Source of the DNA: Ipomoea triloba
Taxonomy: Eukaryota > Streptophyta > Magnoliopsida > Solanales > Convolvulaceae
DNA length: 64,000 nucleotides
Direction of reading: 5' to 3'
NCBI RefSeq assembly: GCF_003576645.1
Contig: NC_044924.1
Coordinates: 28,206,167 to 28,270,166 of the forward strand
Numbering within the stretch: the stretch's first letter is position 1; the number at the start of each line of letters is the position of its first letter. The notes below the pieces were generated by a model, which made no database searches, was not told the origin of the DNA, and saw only the letters and a list, made by a program, of their open reading frames with translations. This document shows, piece after piece, positions 22,023 to 32,622 of the stretch. Position numbers and translations under genes: made by a program.

Positions 22023-22499
22023 TCCTAAGGGCTGAATTTCAATGGCAAGCCCACAAAACCTCAAACTGATGGACAAATTAATAAAGTCAACACATGCTTG
22101 GAAACATACCTTAGATGTATGACATTTCAAAAGCCAAAACAATGGACTAAATGGTTGCACTTGGTTGAGTATTGGTGTAACTATAATTTTCATACTGCAT
22201 TACAACTCACTCCTTTTCCAGACACTTGGTTGAATATTTGGACTTGATACTCAAAATACTTGACTTTGAATACTTGAACTTGAACACTTTAAAATTACTT
22301 GAGAACTTAAAACTTGAATACGTACTTAAGAACACTTCTAGCTTTCATTGGAGAATATCTGATCTTCTTCTTTGTTGCCCTTTCACTTGAAATGAAATTC
22401 TATATTTATAATAAAGAAAACATCATCTATACCTTGCATTTGAACATTAAAATTAAAAAAAAAAAACATTTGAATCCTTTTACTTAATCAAAATATTAA
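22023..22499. other. Unassigned AT-rich sequence
   Basis: No gene. Contains imperfect TTGAACTTGAA / TTGAATACTTG repeats around 22220-22330. Confidence 0.4.
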
Positions 22500-22960
22500 A
22501 ATATATCTGACTAAGTTATATTATATATTATAAATACTTACCGTCACGGGTCAAATATATAATATTTGGACTATTTAAATTATACAATTAACCCAACGGG
22601 ATAACTCGAGTGGCAAGTGAGCTCTCTTTGTGGGGAGGAATTCCGGAAGAACCCGGGTTCAATTCCCACAAGTGACGATTCCCCCTGGGCTAGCTCCTGT
22701 GCCTATCGGAGCGAACATGGGTGGACCCCGCACCGTTAAACGTTCGGAGAGAAAGACCCTGTAAATTTACCAAAAAAAAACAAGCCTATCAATTTCTAAC
22801 AAATTATACACGACTCAGTCAATCTAATGGGCTTCAAAATTTTAATATTCACATCGTGTTATTTCATCGCTTCTCACCAACCCTTTGTATTTTTGCTAAG
22901 AGCTCAACTAGATTTGATGGCCGTTCACCACAATTGCTTCTCACCAGTTTTTCTATTTTC
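22500..22960. repeat. PMD-family spacer containing a SINE
   Basis: Flanks 22500-22590 and 22785-22960 are homologous to 8285-8580 (for example TATAATATTTGGAC and ATGGGCTTCAAAATTTTAAT). The intervening ~190 bases are the SINE and are absent from the 8-kb copy. Confidence 0.7.
22591..22780 (+). mobile_element. tRNA-derived SINE, long copy
   Basis: It starts at CCCAACGGG. A-box-like TAACTCGAGTGG lies near 22602-22613 and B-box GGTTCAATTCC at 22656-22666, the promoter elements of RNA polymerase III. It ends in an A-run. It is not a tRNA gene, since it forms no cloverleaf. The target-site duplication is not clear, but comparison with the empty paralogous site at about 8372 fixes the ends within a few bases. 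Confidence 0.8.
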
Positions 22961-23136
22961 GTTAAGATCTTGACTCGTTCTCATCATCTTTCACGTACCT
23001 TTCTTAAAGGTAATAATTCTACCCTATTTCATTTGTAAATGTTAGTGTTGCATAGGTATAGAAAACAAATCCGAGATCTGTAAACAATTTCTACCATTTT
23101 AGGCATGTGAACTAGTTTCCTCCGAGGAAGACCAAT
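22961..23136. repeat. Part of a ~180-base degenerate repeat
   Basis: Landmarks TTTCTACCATTTTAGG, TTTCCTCC-AGGAAGAC and TTCTCATC recur at 24104-24185 and 33860-34030. The unit has been split by the transposon at 23137 and by the LTR element at 24186. Confidence 0.55.
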
Positions 23137-24103
23137 GGCCTGTTTACTAATAGAAAACTGTTTTCTGTTTTCTGTTCTTTAATTTTTCAGTTTTCAATCT
23201 ATGTTTTCCATTCTCTATTTTCTGTTTAGAAAACTTGTTTACTTACACTTATTTTTTTAAACTTATTTTTTTACATTAACGTTATAAAATTAACATAAAT
23301 TTGATTTTTAGTGATTTTTAGACCTTATATTTAAAATATTTTAAAATATATTTGTTTTAAATATAATAAATATAATTTCACTTTTAAGTTTAATATATGT
23401 AAACAAAAATTTATATTTGATATCCGAACCAAATTTATTTTTGTATATAACATAACTAATAGCCTATTAAGTTCACATAAAATTTATTTTAGATAATATT
23501 AATATTTTTTGAGCTAATATTTAAAATATTTTTGGATATATTCATTTGAATGACATGTATATAATATATAATTTTTATTTTGAATTATAATATAATAATA
23601 TATGTGAAATTTTGATATCTGATATCTAGGCCAAACTTGTATCCGATATAACATAATTAAAAATATTGACACCAATAATCAATTGAGTTCAACCAAAATA
23701 TAAAACGTGGTATAGATTTCAATTTTTAATTTTGATAATGTGAATGATGTATAATTTTAAGTATAAGCAAATAAGTTATGTTTAAATAAGTAATGCAAGT
23801 AGAAAAGATAGAAGATGATGATACGGAAAAGAAGATGATGATGAATGTAATCATAGTAATGAATAAATATGTAAGTAGATAATGGTGAGAATGTGGTTAT
23901 AGTAACATATAGTCTAATATATGATAGATTATTCTGTTTTCTATTTATAAAACAGTTTTTAATAGTGTTTCAGTTTTCTAGAAAATTGAGAAACTGTTTT
24001 CTGTTTTTAAAATGATAAACTGTGCTAGTAAACATGTTTTCTGTTATCCAATTTTCCAAATTTCCAGAAAATTGGAAAAAATTTCCTGTTAGTAAACAGC
24101 CCC
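23137..24103. mobile_element. Non-autonomous DNA transposon (~970 bases)
   Basis: Terminal inverted repeats GGCCTGTTTACTAATAGAAA (left) and the complement of TTTCCTGTTAGTAAACAGCC (right), with further inverted TTTTCTGTTTTC segments inside. No ORF. The interrupted sequence is continuous near 33895-33930 (GGAAGACTATATTTCTCATC), which acts as an empty site. The superfamily is unclear; hAT- or PIF-like are possible. Confidence 0.7.
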
Positions 24104-24185
24104 AAGTTTCTCATCCTTGTTCACTATCATTTTAGGTATTTCTATTCTAACCATTTCACTTGCCATTCATTACTTTTGGTCTTAT

Positions 24186-25343
24186 TTATATATGCTATTT
24201 TGTACAATTATTCACCCCTTATTCTAGTTGTTTTGAAGGTTATTTTCTGTATCCTAGTGAAATTGGGAATTGTTTATGTGTTATATTGTCCAAGTGCTGA
24301 TTTATCTACAAGGATCAACAAAGAAAGAATATTGGAGCATTTTGGACAAGTTCTGGAAGAAAAGGGAATTACAAGGAAGAATACAAGTTGGAAAAGAATT
24401 GGAAGTTGCCTAATGGGTCAAGGCCCATCTACCTCCTATATATTTGACCTATTCTCTACAATTGAAGGAGGTTCCCTTACAGAGTTCTGAACCCTACTTT
24501 TTAGTTTATATTTTCCCCAGCATAGTTTAGACTAGTTTCACATTAGATTAGTTAATTTCAAGATTGGAATCAAAGATTGAAGATTGGATTTGTTCTTTAC
24601 CAGTTAAGTTCTCTTATTCCTCTATTACTTTCTTGCAATGTTTATAGTTATTAATTATTGCTTTGTTTTATTTACTCCCATCATGCGAGAGTAGTTCGTT
24701 TATGGGTTTGGATTAGGGATCCATTGTTGATCTTGATGTTCGATTTATGATTATTGTATAAAGGGATTGAATCTTTTACCTAGGGTTTATGTTGATTTGG
24801 GAATTTCTTTGCACTAGTTATTGGTTTGTGGCCAGAATTAATTGCTAGTCTAGGAAAGGGACTCATTACAACGAAAGTTGGATGGAGACCTCAAGCCTTA
24901 CCAATTTTAACCTAATTTTCCTGCTATGAAAGTAGAGGTAATTTTGGGGGCTTACAATGCTTAGGTGCTTAAGGTTATGATTGATGCATCACGACAGTAG
25001 GGCAATTTTAGCCTAATTCTCTTATTGATTACGAAAGTAGCTGAGTAGAATTCTTTTGTGCATTGCCCAGATATCCCTTGGTTAAATATTCTTTCCCTAA
25101 TCCTGAGTTGGTTGGAACATCAAGATTACATTCCCCCTAATCTGGCCCATACCTTTTATCATATAGTTTTCACCATAATTAATTGTTTTTCTTTATTCCA
25201 CATCATTCAGTCTCTGTTACTTGGATTCTATAAATTCATATACTCTAGTGCTTGGTAATTCACACAGTTTCGTGCCATAACACCAATCCTCAGCGGAACG
25301 ACATTACACCCTTCTTTTACACTCATCATTTGTGCTCATCACA
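24186..25343 (+). repeat. 5' LTR of Athila/Tat-type retrotransposon
   Basis: 1,158 bases, homologous to 32623-33739. The conserved 3' end CAGCGGAACGACATTACACC ... CATCACA is followed after three bases by the primer-binding site. The first dinucleotide is TT where the 3' LTR has TG. It carries 41 bases near 24935-24975 that are absent from the other LTR. By eye the LTRs differ by about 20 substitutions, or about 98% identity. Confidence 0.9.
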
Positions 25344-25346
25344 TTT

Positions 25347-25364
25347 TGGCGCCGTTGCGGGGGA
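25347..25364 (+). promoter_or_regulatory. Primer-binding site (tRNA-Asp type)
   Basis: TGGCGCCGTTGCGGGGGA is the complement of the 3' end of plant tRNA-Asp, including CCA, with one mismatch. This site is typical of Athila/Tat-lineage Ty3/gypsy elements. Confidence 0.85.
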
Positions 25365-25544
25365 TTGGTTTATTTGGTTTTGATTGTGTGATTAATTTCT
25401 TACTAGCATTAGCGTTAGTGAATTTTAGGAGATCAAGTTTTATTTTATTTTTTATTCGAAAAAAAAAAAAATTTGCACTAACCCATAACTAGTACCTTCC
25501 AAGAGTGTTTGTGGTTGTGTGCGACAGCAAGTTACCCTCCTTTT

Positions 25545-28500
25545 ATGCACACTAGATCGAAAGGGATTACGAATCTTCGTCCCTACGATCTAAATCTTGA
25601 GAGGAAGTTAAGGAGGGAGAAGAAGGTGTTACTTGATTGGCTTCGAGAGTTCCAGGACTTCGAAGTAGACATGGAGATCGGAGACAGTAGCAATACTGGG
25701 CAGCCAGCCCATACTGGTGCCAACACACAGCACCCGAGGCAGAGAGAGACAGTTGGGGACAACTCTGGAGCTCGTGCTGATCCCCAAATTCCAAATGTTC
25801 AGGATCAGGCACAGAACTACAGGGCTGATCCAAACCCAAATATCAATGTTGGGGGAAGATTGGGTGCCCAATTCATGCAGCAACAGCCTGTGTACCAGCA
25901 ACTAGGCTATGGGGTTGGGATGCAAAATCTTCTCCATCAGATGAATCCCAACCTGTTCCAGCAGTTTGCCCAGCAGGTCCCACAAGCAGAACCAATGCCA
26001 GCCCATTTAGCTCCTGAGTTCACTGAAGAAGATTGCATTGTGTACCCAGGAATTGAAGCAAATAATTTTGAGTTGAAGACTCAACTCATTCAGATGGACC
26101 AGAACAATCAGTTTGGAGGATCTCGGGTTGAGGACCCGAAAACCCACATAGTTCATTTTGACCGTATCTGCCAGACCATCAAGATGAATGGTGTTCCTAG
26201 TGAGGCAATCAAGCTGAGACTGTTTCCTTTTTCCCTGAGAGATCAAGCACAGCGTTGGTTGAATTCCTTTCCAGCCAACCATTTCATTACATGGGAACAG
26301 CTCCACAAGGCTTTCATGCAAGAGTACTGTCTTCCTTCAAAGGCTGCCAAATTAAAGAAGCAAATTCATAATTTTCAGCAGTTTGGCAATGAAGATCTTC
26401 CTGAGGCTTGGACGAGATTTAAAGAATTGAGGAGGCAGTGCCCGAAGAATTTGATGACCCCAGGTGATTTTATGTCCTCATTCTATGAGGGATTGTCTAA
26501 CCGATCAAAGATTATTCTAGATACCTCATCCTTTGGGGGTGTTTTCATTGATATGGGACCGACAGCTGGAGAGCAGTTGATTGAAAGGATCACCTCTAAC
26601 AATACTTACTGGTACACTGAGGGGGATGATATACTCAAGAGAGAGAAGGCAGCTGGGATGTTCGAAGTTGGAGAGAAGATGGCAATGCAGGCTCAGCTGG
26701 ATACTATACAACACATGCTAAAGCAGTTAGTACAGAGCCTTACTCAGAGTGTCCAGGCAGTTGCTCAGCCTCCACTGATTCCACAGAATCCTTATGTTCT
26801 TAACCCCTATTCTGTGCCACAGGTACCTCTTGTAGCCTGTTGTGCAACTTGTGGTGGAAATCATGTAGCTCAGACATGTCCTCTGTTAGACTTCGGTAAC
26901 CAAATTCCTCAGCCTAATGTGGAGCAAGTTGATCTCATTGGTTATTCTAGACCACAAGGCTAGGGGCAAGGTTATGGGAACTACCAGCAGCAAGGAAGGA
27001 ATCAGGTTGTTCCCTCTTGGAACAATCAGGGAAATCAAGTGAGAAACAATCCACCAGGATTTCATGGTAACCAAGGGAACCGGGGTGAGAACCAAGGCCA
27101 GTGGAGGAACAATTAGAATTTTGGGCAGAATAACCAGAATGTAACTCAAGGGCAATTCCAGCAAGGAAATAACAATTTTGGGAACACTCAGGGTCAAGGT
27201 TCTTCTAAACCACCTCAGGATGTTGATACCCAGCTTCTCATGAACACTATGATGGCTCAACTTAGCAAGTTACAAGCAGAGAATGTTCAGCAGTTTAGCA
27301 AGCTACAAGCAGAGATAGATGGTCTCAAGGCTCAGTAGCAAGGAGGAGGTAATCAGTTTTTTAATCAACCTTTATCTTCGAATGGTAGACTGCCAGCAAG
27401 CACAGAAAATCCAAGGCACCAAGTGAATGCAATTACCACTAGAAGTGGATTAGCTTTGAAGGACCCCCCTTTTCCTTCGAATGATCCAGTGCTTGAGAAA
27501 GATGATAAGAAGGATGAGGGTGTTCAGGTTGAGGATGTTCTTGATGATAGTGAGGAGGAGCCTGTGGTGCAGGGAGATAGTGTTAAGGAGAAAGCTCCTG
27601 AGCAGAAAGAGAGTGCTCCAAGTAAGAAGCATGAAAGGAAGAACAAGGAGGTAGATGACTCGGTTATACCTTACAATCTGTTACCATATCCATAGAGGTT
27701 GTGGAAATCAAAGGAGTCTGATAGAGAGAGCAAGTTCCATAAGATGTTAGATAAGTTGGAGATCTCCATGCCTTTTGTTGAAGCTATCACTCAAATTCCA
27801 TCGTACAAGAAGTTTCTGAAGAATATTTTGGGCAATAAGAAAAACCCAGAGAAGAGTGCGGTGGTGGATCTAAGCGAAGGAGCCTTGACTTGTGCAGTTC
27901 TTCAACATAAGCTACCTCCTAAGCTGAAAGATCCAGGTAGTTTTTCCATCCCTTGCATCATTGGTGGATTTGTAGTTGGGGGTGCTCTATGTGATCTGGG
28001 TGCCAGTGTTAGTCTTATGTCATATTCTTTATGTAAGAGACTCAACCTGGGAACACCAAAACCCACCTCCATGACCCTTCAGATGGCGGATCGCTCCATA
28101 AAGCGTCCGGTGGGAGTTCTAGAGGATGTCCCGGTCATGATTGATCAGTATTTTATACCGGGGGATTTTGTTGTACTGGATATAGAGGAGGATGCCAAGG
28201 TTCCTATTATACTTGGTAGACCTTTTCTAGCTACTGCTGGTGCACTTATTGATGTGAGGAGAGGAAAACTAGTGATGGAGGTGGCTGAGAACAAGATTGA
28301 GTTTGACATATTCAAAATGGCGAAACACCAGCCCTCGTATGTTGATGAATGTTACTTGATAGAAGGGCTGGGTGAGGGCACTGCTGAGAGTAGAAAGATT
28401 GAGTTAGGGGATTTGCATGATTCCCCTATTGATCCTGAACCCTCTGAACTGTCAAGTGTGCTGAAACAAAAGAAAAAGTTCTCTGGTTCTGGTGGTTTCT

Positions 28501-28571
28501 ACAAAAGATGGATGCGGGAGTTGTCTAAGTTCAAAAGGCCACCGGATCGCGTGGTCCACAATCCCACCTGA
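25545..28571 (+). pseudogene. gag-protease gene of the retrotransposon, with four in-frame TAG codons
   Basis: One reading frame of about 1,009 codons, broken only by TAG at 26961, 27114, 27336 and 27693, and ending in TGA at 28569. The capsid region (about codons 165-390) has the Retrotrans_gag pattern: NFELKTQLIQM, FGGSRVEDPKTH, RLFPFSLRDQAQRWL, FMQEYCLPSK. A zinc knuckle CATCGGNHVAQTC follows, then a Gln/Asn/Gly-rich linker, then ITTRSGLAL, then an aspartic protease with catalytic DLGAS (Asp codon at 27993) and ILGRPFLATA. No frameshift is seen. Each TAG can be explained by a C-to-T change in a CAG glutamine codon; for example the one before RLWKSK falls where related proteins have PYPQRL. 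No reverse transcriptase, RNase H or integrase follows, so the element cannot transpose alone. Confidence 0.85.
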
Positions 28572-28705
28572 TATCCATGAGGTTGAGTCGAGCTGATGAC
28601 AGTAAACTTAGCGCTTCATGGGAGGCACCCCATGTTATCCTTTACTTTTTGCACTTTATTTTACTGCATTTTTCTTTTTATTTTTAGTTCGAAGTAGAGT
28701 TAGGA
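28572..28705 (+). other. Post-protease region, first assembly copy
   Basis: Contains AGCGCTTCATGGGAGGCACC, a motif usually found after pol in this lineage. Its position directly behind protease marks the deletion of the RT-integrase portion. Confidence 0.55.
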
Positions 28706-30525
28706 NATGTCCTCTGTTAGACTTCGGTAACCAAATTCCTCAGCCTAATGTGGAGCAAGTTGATCTCATTGGTTATTCTAGACCACAAGGCTAGGGGCAA
28801 GGTTATGGGAACTACCAGCAGCAAGGAAGGAATCAGGTTGTTCCCTCTTGGAACAATCAGGGAAATCAAGTGAGAAACAATCCACCAGGATTTCATGGTA
28901 ACCAAGGGAACCGGGGTGAGAACCAAGGCCAGTGGAGGAACAATTAGAATTTTGGGCAGAATAACCAGAATGTAACTCAAGGGCAATTCCAGCAAGGAAA
29001 TAACAATTTTGGGAACACTCAGGGTCAAGGTTCTTCTAAACCACCTCAGGATGTTGATACCCAGCTTCTCATGAACACTATGATGGCTCAACTTAGCAAG
29101 TTACAAGCAGAGAATGTTCAGCAGTTTAGCAAGCTACAAGCAGAGATAGATGGTCTCAAGGCTCAGTAGCAAGGAGGAGGTAATCAGTTTTTTAATCAAC
29201 CTTTATCTTCGAATGGTAGACTGCCAGCAAGCACAGAAAATCCAAGGCACCAAGTGAATGCAATTACCACTAGAAGTGGATTAGCTTTGAAGGACCCCCC
29301 TTTTCCTTCGAATGATCCAGTGCTTGAGAAAGATGATAAGAAGGATGAGGGTGTTCAGGTTGAGGATGTTCTTGATGATAGTGAGGAGGAGCCTGTGGTG
29401 CAGGGAGATAGTGTTAAGGAGAAAGCTCCTGAGCAGAAAGAGAGTGCTCCAAGTAAGAAGCATGAAAGGAAGAACAAGGAGGTAGATGACTCGGTTATAC
29501 CTTACAATCTGTTACCATATCCATAGAGGTTGTGGAAATCAAAGGAGTCTGATAGAGAGAGCAAGTTCCATAAGATGTTAGATAAGTTGGAGATCTCCAT
29601 GCCTTTTGTTGAAGCTATCACTCAAATTCCATCGTACAAGAAGTTTCTGAAGAATATTTTGGGCAATAAGAAAAACCCAGAGAAGAGTGCGGTGGTGGAT
29701 CTAAGCGAAGGAGCCTTGACTTGTGCAGTTCTTCAACATAAGCTACCTCCTAAGCTGAAAGATCCAGGTAGTTTTTCCATCCCTTGCATCATTGGTGGAT
29801 TTGTAGTTGGGGGTGCTCTATGTGATCTGGGTGCCAGTGTTAGTCTTATGTCATATTCTTTATGTAAGAGACTCAACCTGGGAACACCAAAACCCACCTC
29901 CATGACCCTTCAGATGGCGGATCGCTCCATAAAGCGTCCGGTGGGAGTTCTAGAGGATGTCCCGGTCATGATTGATCAGTATTTTATACCGGGGGATTTT
30001 GTTGTACTGGATATAGAGGAGGATGCCAAGGTTCCTATTATACTTGGTAGACCTTTTCTAGCTACTGCTGGTGCACTTATTGATGTGAGGAGAGGAAAAC
30101 TAGTGATGGAGGTGGCTGAGAACAAGATTGAGTTTGACATATTCAAAATGGCGAAACACCAGCCCTCGTATGTTGATGAATGTTACTTGATAGAAGGGCT
30201 GGGTGAGGGCACTGCTGAGAGTAGAAAGATTGAGTTAGGGGATTTGCATGATTCCCCTATTGATCCTGAACCCTCTGAACTGTCAAGTGTGCTGAAACAA
30301 AAGAAAAAGTTCTCTGGTTCTGGTGGTTTCTACAAAAGATGGATGCGGGAGTTGTCTAAGTTCAAAAGGCCACCGGATCGCGTGGTCCACAATCCCACCT
30401 GATATCCATGAGGTTGAGTCGAGCTGATGACAGTAAACTTAGCGCTTCATGGGAGGCACCCCATGTTATCCTTTACTTTTTGCACTTTATTTTACTGCAT
30501 TTTTCTTTTTATTTTTAGTTCGAAG
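28706..30525 (+). repeat. Single-N joint and verbatim repeat of 26876-28694
   Basis: After one N at 28706 the sequence restarts at ATGTCCTCTGTTAGAC and runs for about 1.8 kb as a copy of 26876-28694 (offset 1831), including the zinc-knuckle end, three of the four TAG codons and the whole protease. The conceptual proteins are identical. This is most likely an unmerged contig overlap and not a real duplication. Confidence 0.85.
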
Positions 30526-30621
30526 ACTTTATTTTACTGCATTTTTCTTTTTATTTTTAGTTCGAAGTAGAGTTAGGACTGCATTTTTCTTTTTATTTTT
30601 AGTTCGAAGTAGAGTTAGGAA
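30526..30621 (+). repeat. Short tandem repeat after gag-pro
   Basis: TGCATTTTTCTTTTTATTTT-TAGTTCGAAG(TAGAGTTAGGA) occurs in three staggered copies. The repeat explains where the assembler lost the overlap with 28695-28705. Confidence 0.75.
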
Positions 30622-30879
30622 TTTTCTTTATTTACGGGGTATTCCTTGGGTTGTTTTTGGTGTGAGGTTTGCATTATTTTCCCTTTAAGAGAGTGGGGAA
30701 TGGTTAGAATTGGAGAGGTTAGGCTTTGGAACAGTTTAGAATTGTTTTAAGGAGTATTTTGGACTAACTTGCAGGTGAAACTGATCTTGGGCGCGAAAAG
30801 AACAGAAGTGCGCAAAGAGGAGCCTGGATCACGGCCGTGATGCCGAGGCGTCATTTTTCAACAGAACAGAGCAAAGTAG
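30622..30879 (+). other. Retrotransposon 3' internal region, non-coding
   Basis: No ORF. GATCACGGCCGTGATGCC at about 30828 is a palindrome related to the hairpins that follow. Confidence 0.5.
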
Positions 30880-31190
30880 GGATCTGGGTCACGGGCCACA
30901 TCCCGCCCGTGACCCAGGCCATGACCCCGCCCAGAAAATTCCAGTACGCACAGGCCTATTGAGGGCTTTGGGTCACGACCACCATCCCGGCCGTGACCCT
31001 GCCCGTGATGCCCCTCCAGAAATTCCAGTGCTGAGAGCTTAAACGAGGGCTCTGTGTCACGGGCCACATCCCGGCCGTGACCCAGGCCGTGATGGCGTCG
31101 AAAAAATTTCCAGTGTCTACAGGCCAAACGAGGGCTCTGGGTCACGGGCCACGTCCCGGCCGTGACCCAGGCCGTGACACCGACCCTTTT
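30880..31190 (+). repeat. Four ~84-base GC-rich units with strong hairpins
   Basis: Units begin near 30886, 30970, 31054 and 31139. Each contains an inverted repeat of the form GGGTCACGG...CCGTGACCC (9 base pairs, loop 8-12) followed by CAGGCCGTGAT-type sequence and a CCAGAAAATTCCAGT-like spacer. It stands out sharply from the AT-rich surroundings. Minus-strand readings (31145-30858) are spurious repeats. Confidence 0.9.
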
Positions 31191-32610
31191 AAAAAAAAGT
31201 ATAAAAAAAATGTTATGTTTTCTAGTTCGTTTTTTCTAGTTCGTGAGGCCTTGTTTGTCCATCAGGGACGATGTCCAGTTTAAGTGTGGGGAGGGGGGGT
31301 ACTATTTCTGATGAATTTTGGATGCAGTTTGCTTGAAGGACTCAATTTGCAGCTAAAGGTAATGTGTTTTCCTTGTGTTGTGGCCGTGACCGCTTTACTT
31401 CCTGCTGGTTTGTGGTTTGTTTTGGTGATACTTGTGCAACCCAGCTTGTTAGGGATGATTCAAGGTTGAGCTTGTGATAATTCAGTCTCTTGCCAATAGT
31501 TGGGTTTACCTCTAACATAAATGTTCCCCCTGTGTGTTATGCATTGCTAGTGAAGGCTTATGTGGGATTCTGGTGATATTTGTTCTGTCATAGCTTGTCT
31601 CAGTGCTCTCATAGTGAACTCTAGAATTTGCATGCTTTGAAGTGATTTAGGCCATTGTTGTTAGCCCAAGCCTTTAAACCTACCCTGTGTTACATTTATT
31701 TTCCCTAGCTGTCCCCTTTGAGCCTTGTTTTTGTTTAATAAGTGCAAAAGCACTTAGCCCCGTTCTTTATGTTGTTTTTCTTGTTAACCCATTATTTGAC
31801 CCTTAGCCCTAAGCCATATATTTTCCATTCACCCTTAGAGAGAATGTAGCATTTGTTCTTTAATTTAGAGGAGATTTATCTTTTTGAGCTTATTCTTGAT
31901 AGAGTTATTCCTGTTATCTTTGTTCTAGTGTGGAGGTGTGGTGAAGGAGTTGATTGGTTATTGTGAATTGAAGGAAAGAAATGGTTTGTTGGTTGAAAGA
32001 AAATTGAAAAGAAAAAGAAAAAAAAAGTGAAGAAAAATAAGTTTGTGAAAAGAAAGAAAAAGAAGGATGAATAAAAGTGCAAGTCAGGATGAATAATTGT
32101 CTTCACCCCCACTAGTTTAGAATACTCTTGTCTTTCCAATTATGTTTTGCTCTCTTGATTCATATTTTCCATGTCTCCTCTAGGTTTAATTGTGAATAGG
32201 TGTAAAATTCTCTCTCTTTTGTTTATTTTTCCATACCCTTTCTTTGTTTAGCCACTCACCCTTAGCCCCATTACAATCCAAATAAAGTCATATTTGATCT
32301 TAGCATGCAGTTTTAGAGTGATCTATGTGAGTATGAAGGGCATGTCTATGGGAGTTCATCTTAAGCCAAGTCTTGCATAATCTTAACTGAGTACATGTGC
32401 ATACAGGGTTTAATCTACCTAATTTCGGGTGCCCGGTTATTGGCCTGAGAGTGGAACTCACTTGTGATTCTGAGATGATTCTTGAAGCAGGTTAGGTTGT
32501 ATGAGATGGTTGGTGGTTTGTTTGGTTGTGCAGGGAGGAAGTGTGATCAGTTTCATTGCTTGGAAGGTGGATTGTCCTTGGTAATTGCTTGAGGACAAGC
32601 AAAAGTTCTA
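31191..32610 (+). other. Retrotransposon 3' untranslated internal region
   Basis: Non-coding. Holds a G-run GTGTGGGGAGGGGGGG near 31285, the usual motif of Athila/Tat 3' regions, and a purine-rich tract at 31995-32070 that yields a spurious Phe-rich minus-strand frame. Confidence 0.6.
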
Positions 32611-32622
32611 GTGTGGGGGAGT
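32611..32622 (+). promoter_or_regulatory. Polypurine tract
   Basis: GTGTGGGGGAGT immediately precedes the TG of the 3' LTR. This is the expected plus-strand priming site. Confidence 0.8.

Noticed and set aside
22591..22780. Possible tRNA gene
   Set aside because: A and B boxes are present, but no cloverleaf, anticodon arm or discrete 3' end forms, and an A-tail and a related copy with target duplication show it is a SINE.
24176..24490. 104-codon frame and its partner at 32556-32927
   Set aside because: These are matching frames in the two LTRs with no domain; LTRs are not protein-coding in this lineage.
26886..27260. 124-codon minus-strand frame (and its copy at 28717-29091)
   Set aside because: It is the antisense shadow of the gag C-terminal linker.
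30858..31145. 95-codon repetitive frame with GHGRDVARD motifs
   Set aside because: It comes from the GC-rich hairpin array of the retrotransposon; no start context and no homologue known to me.
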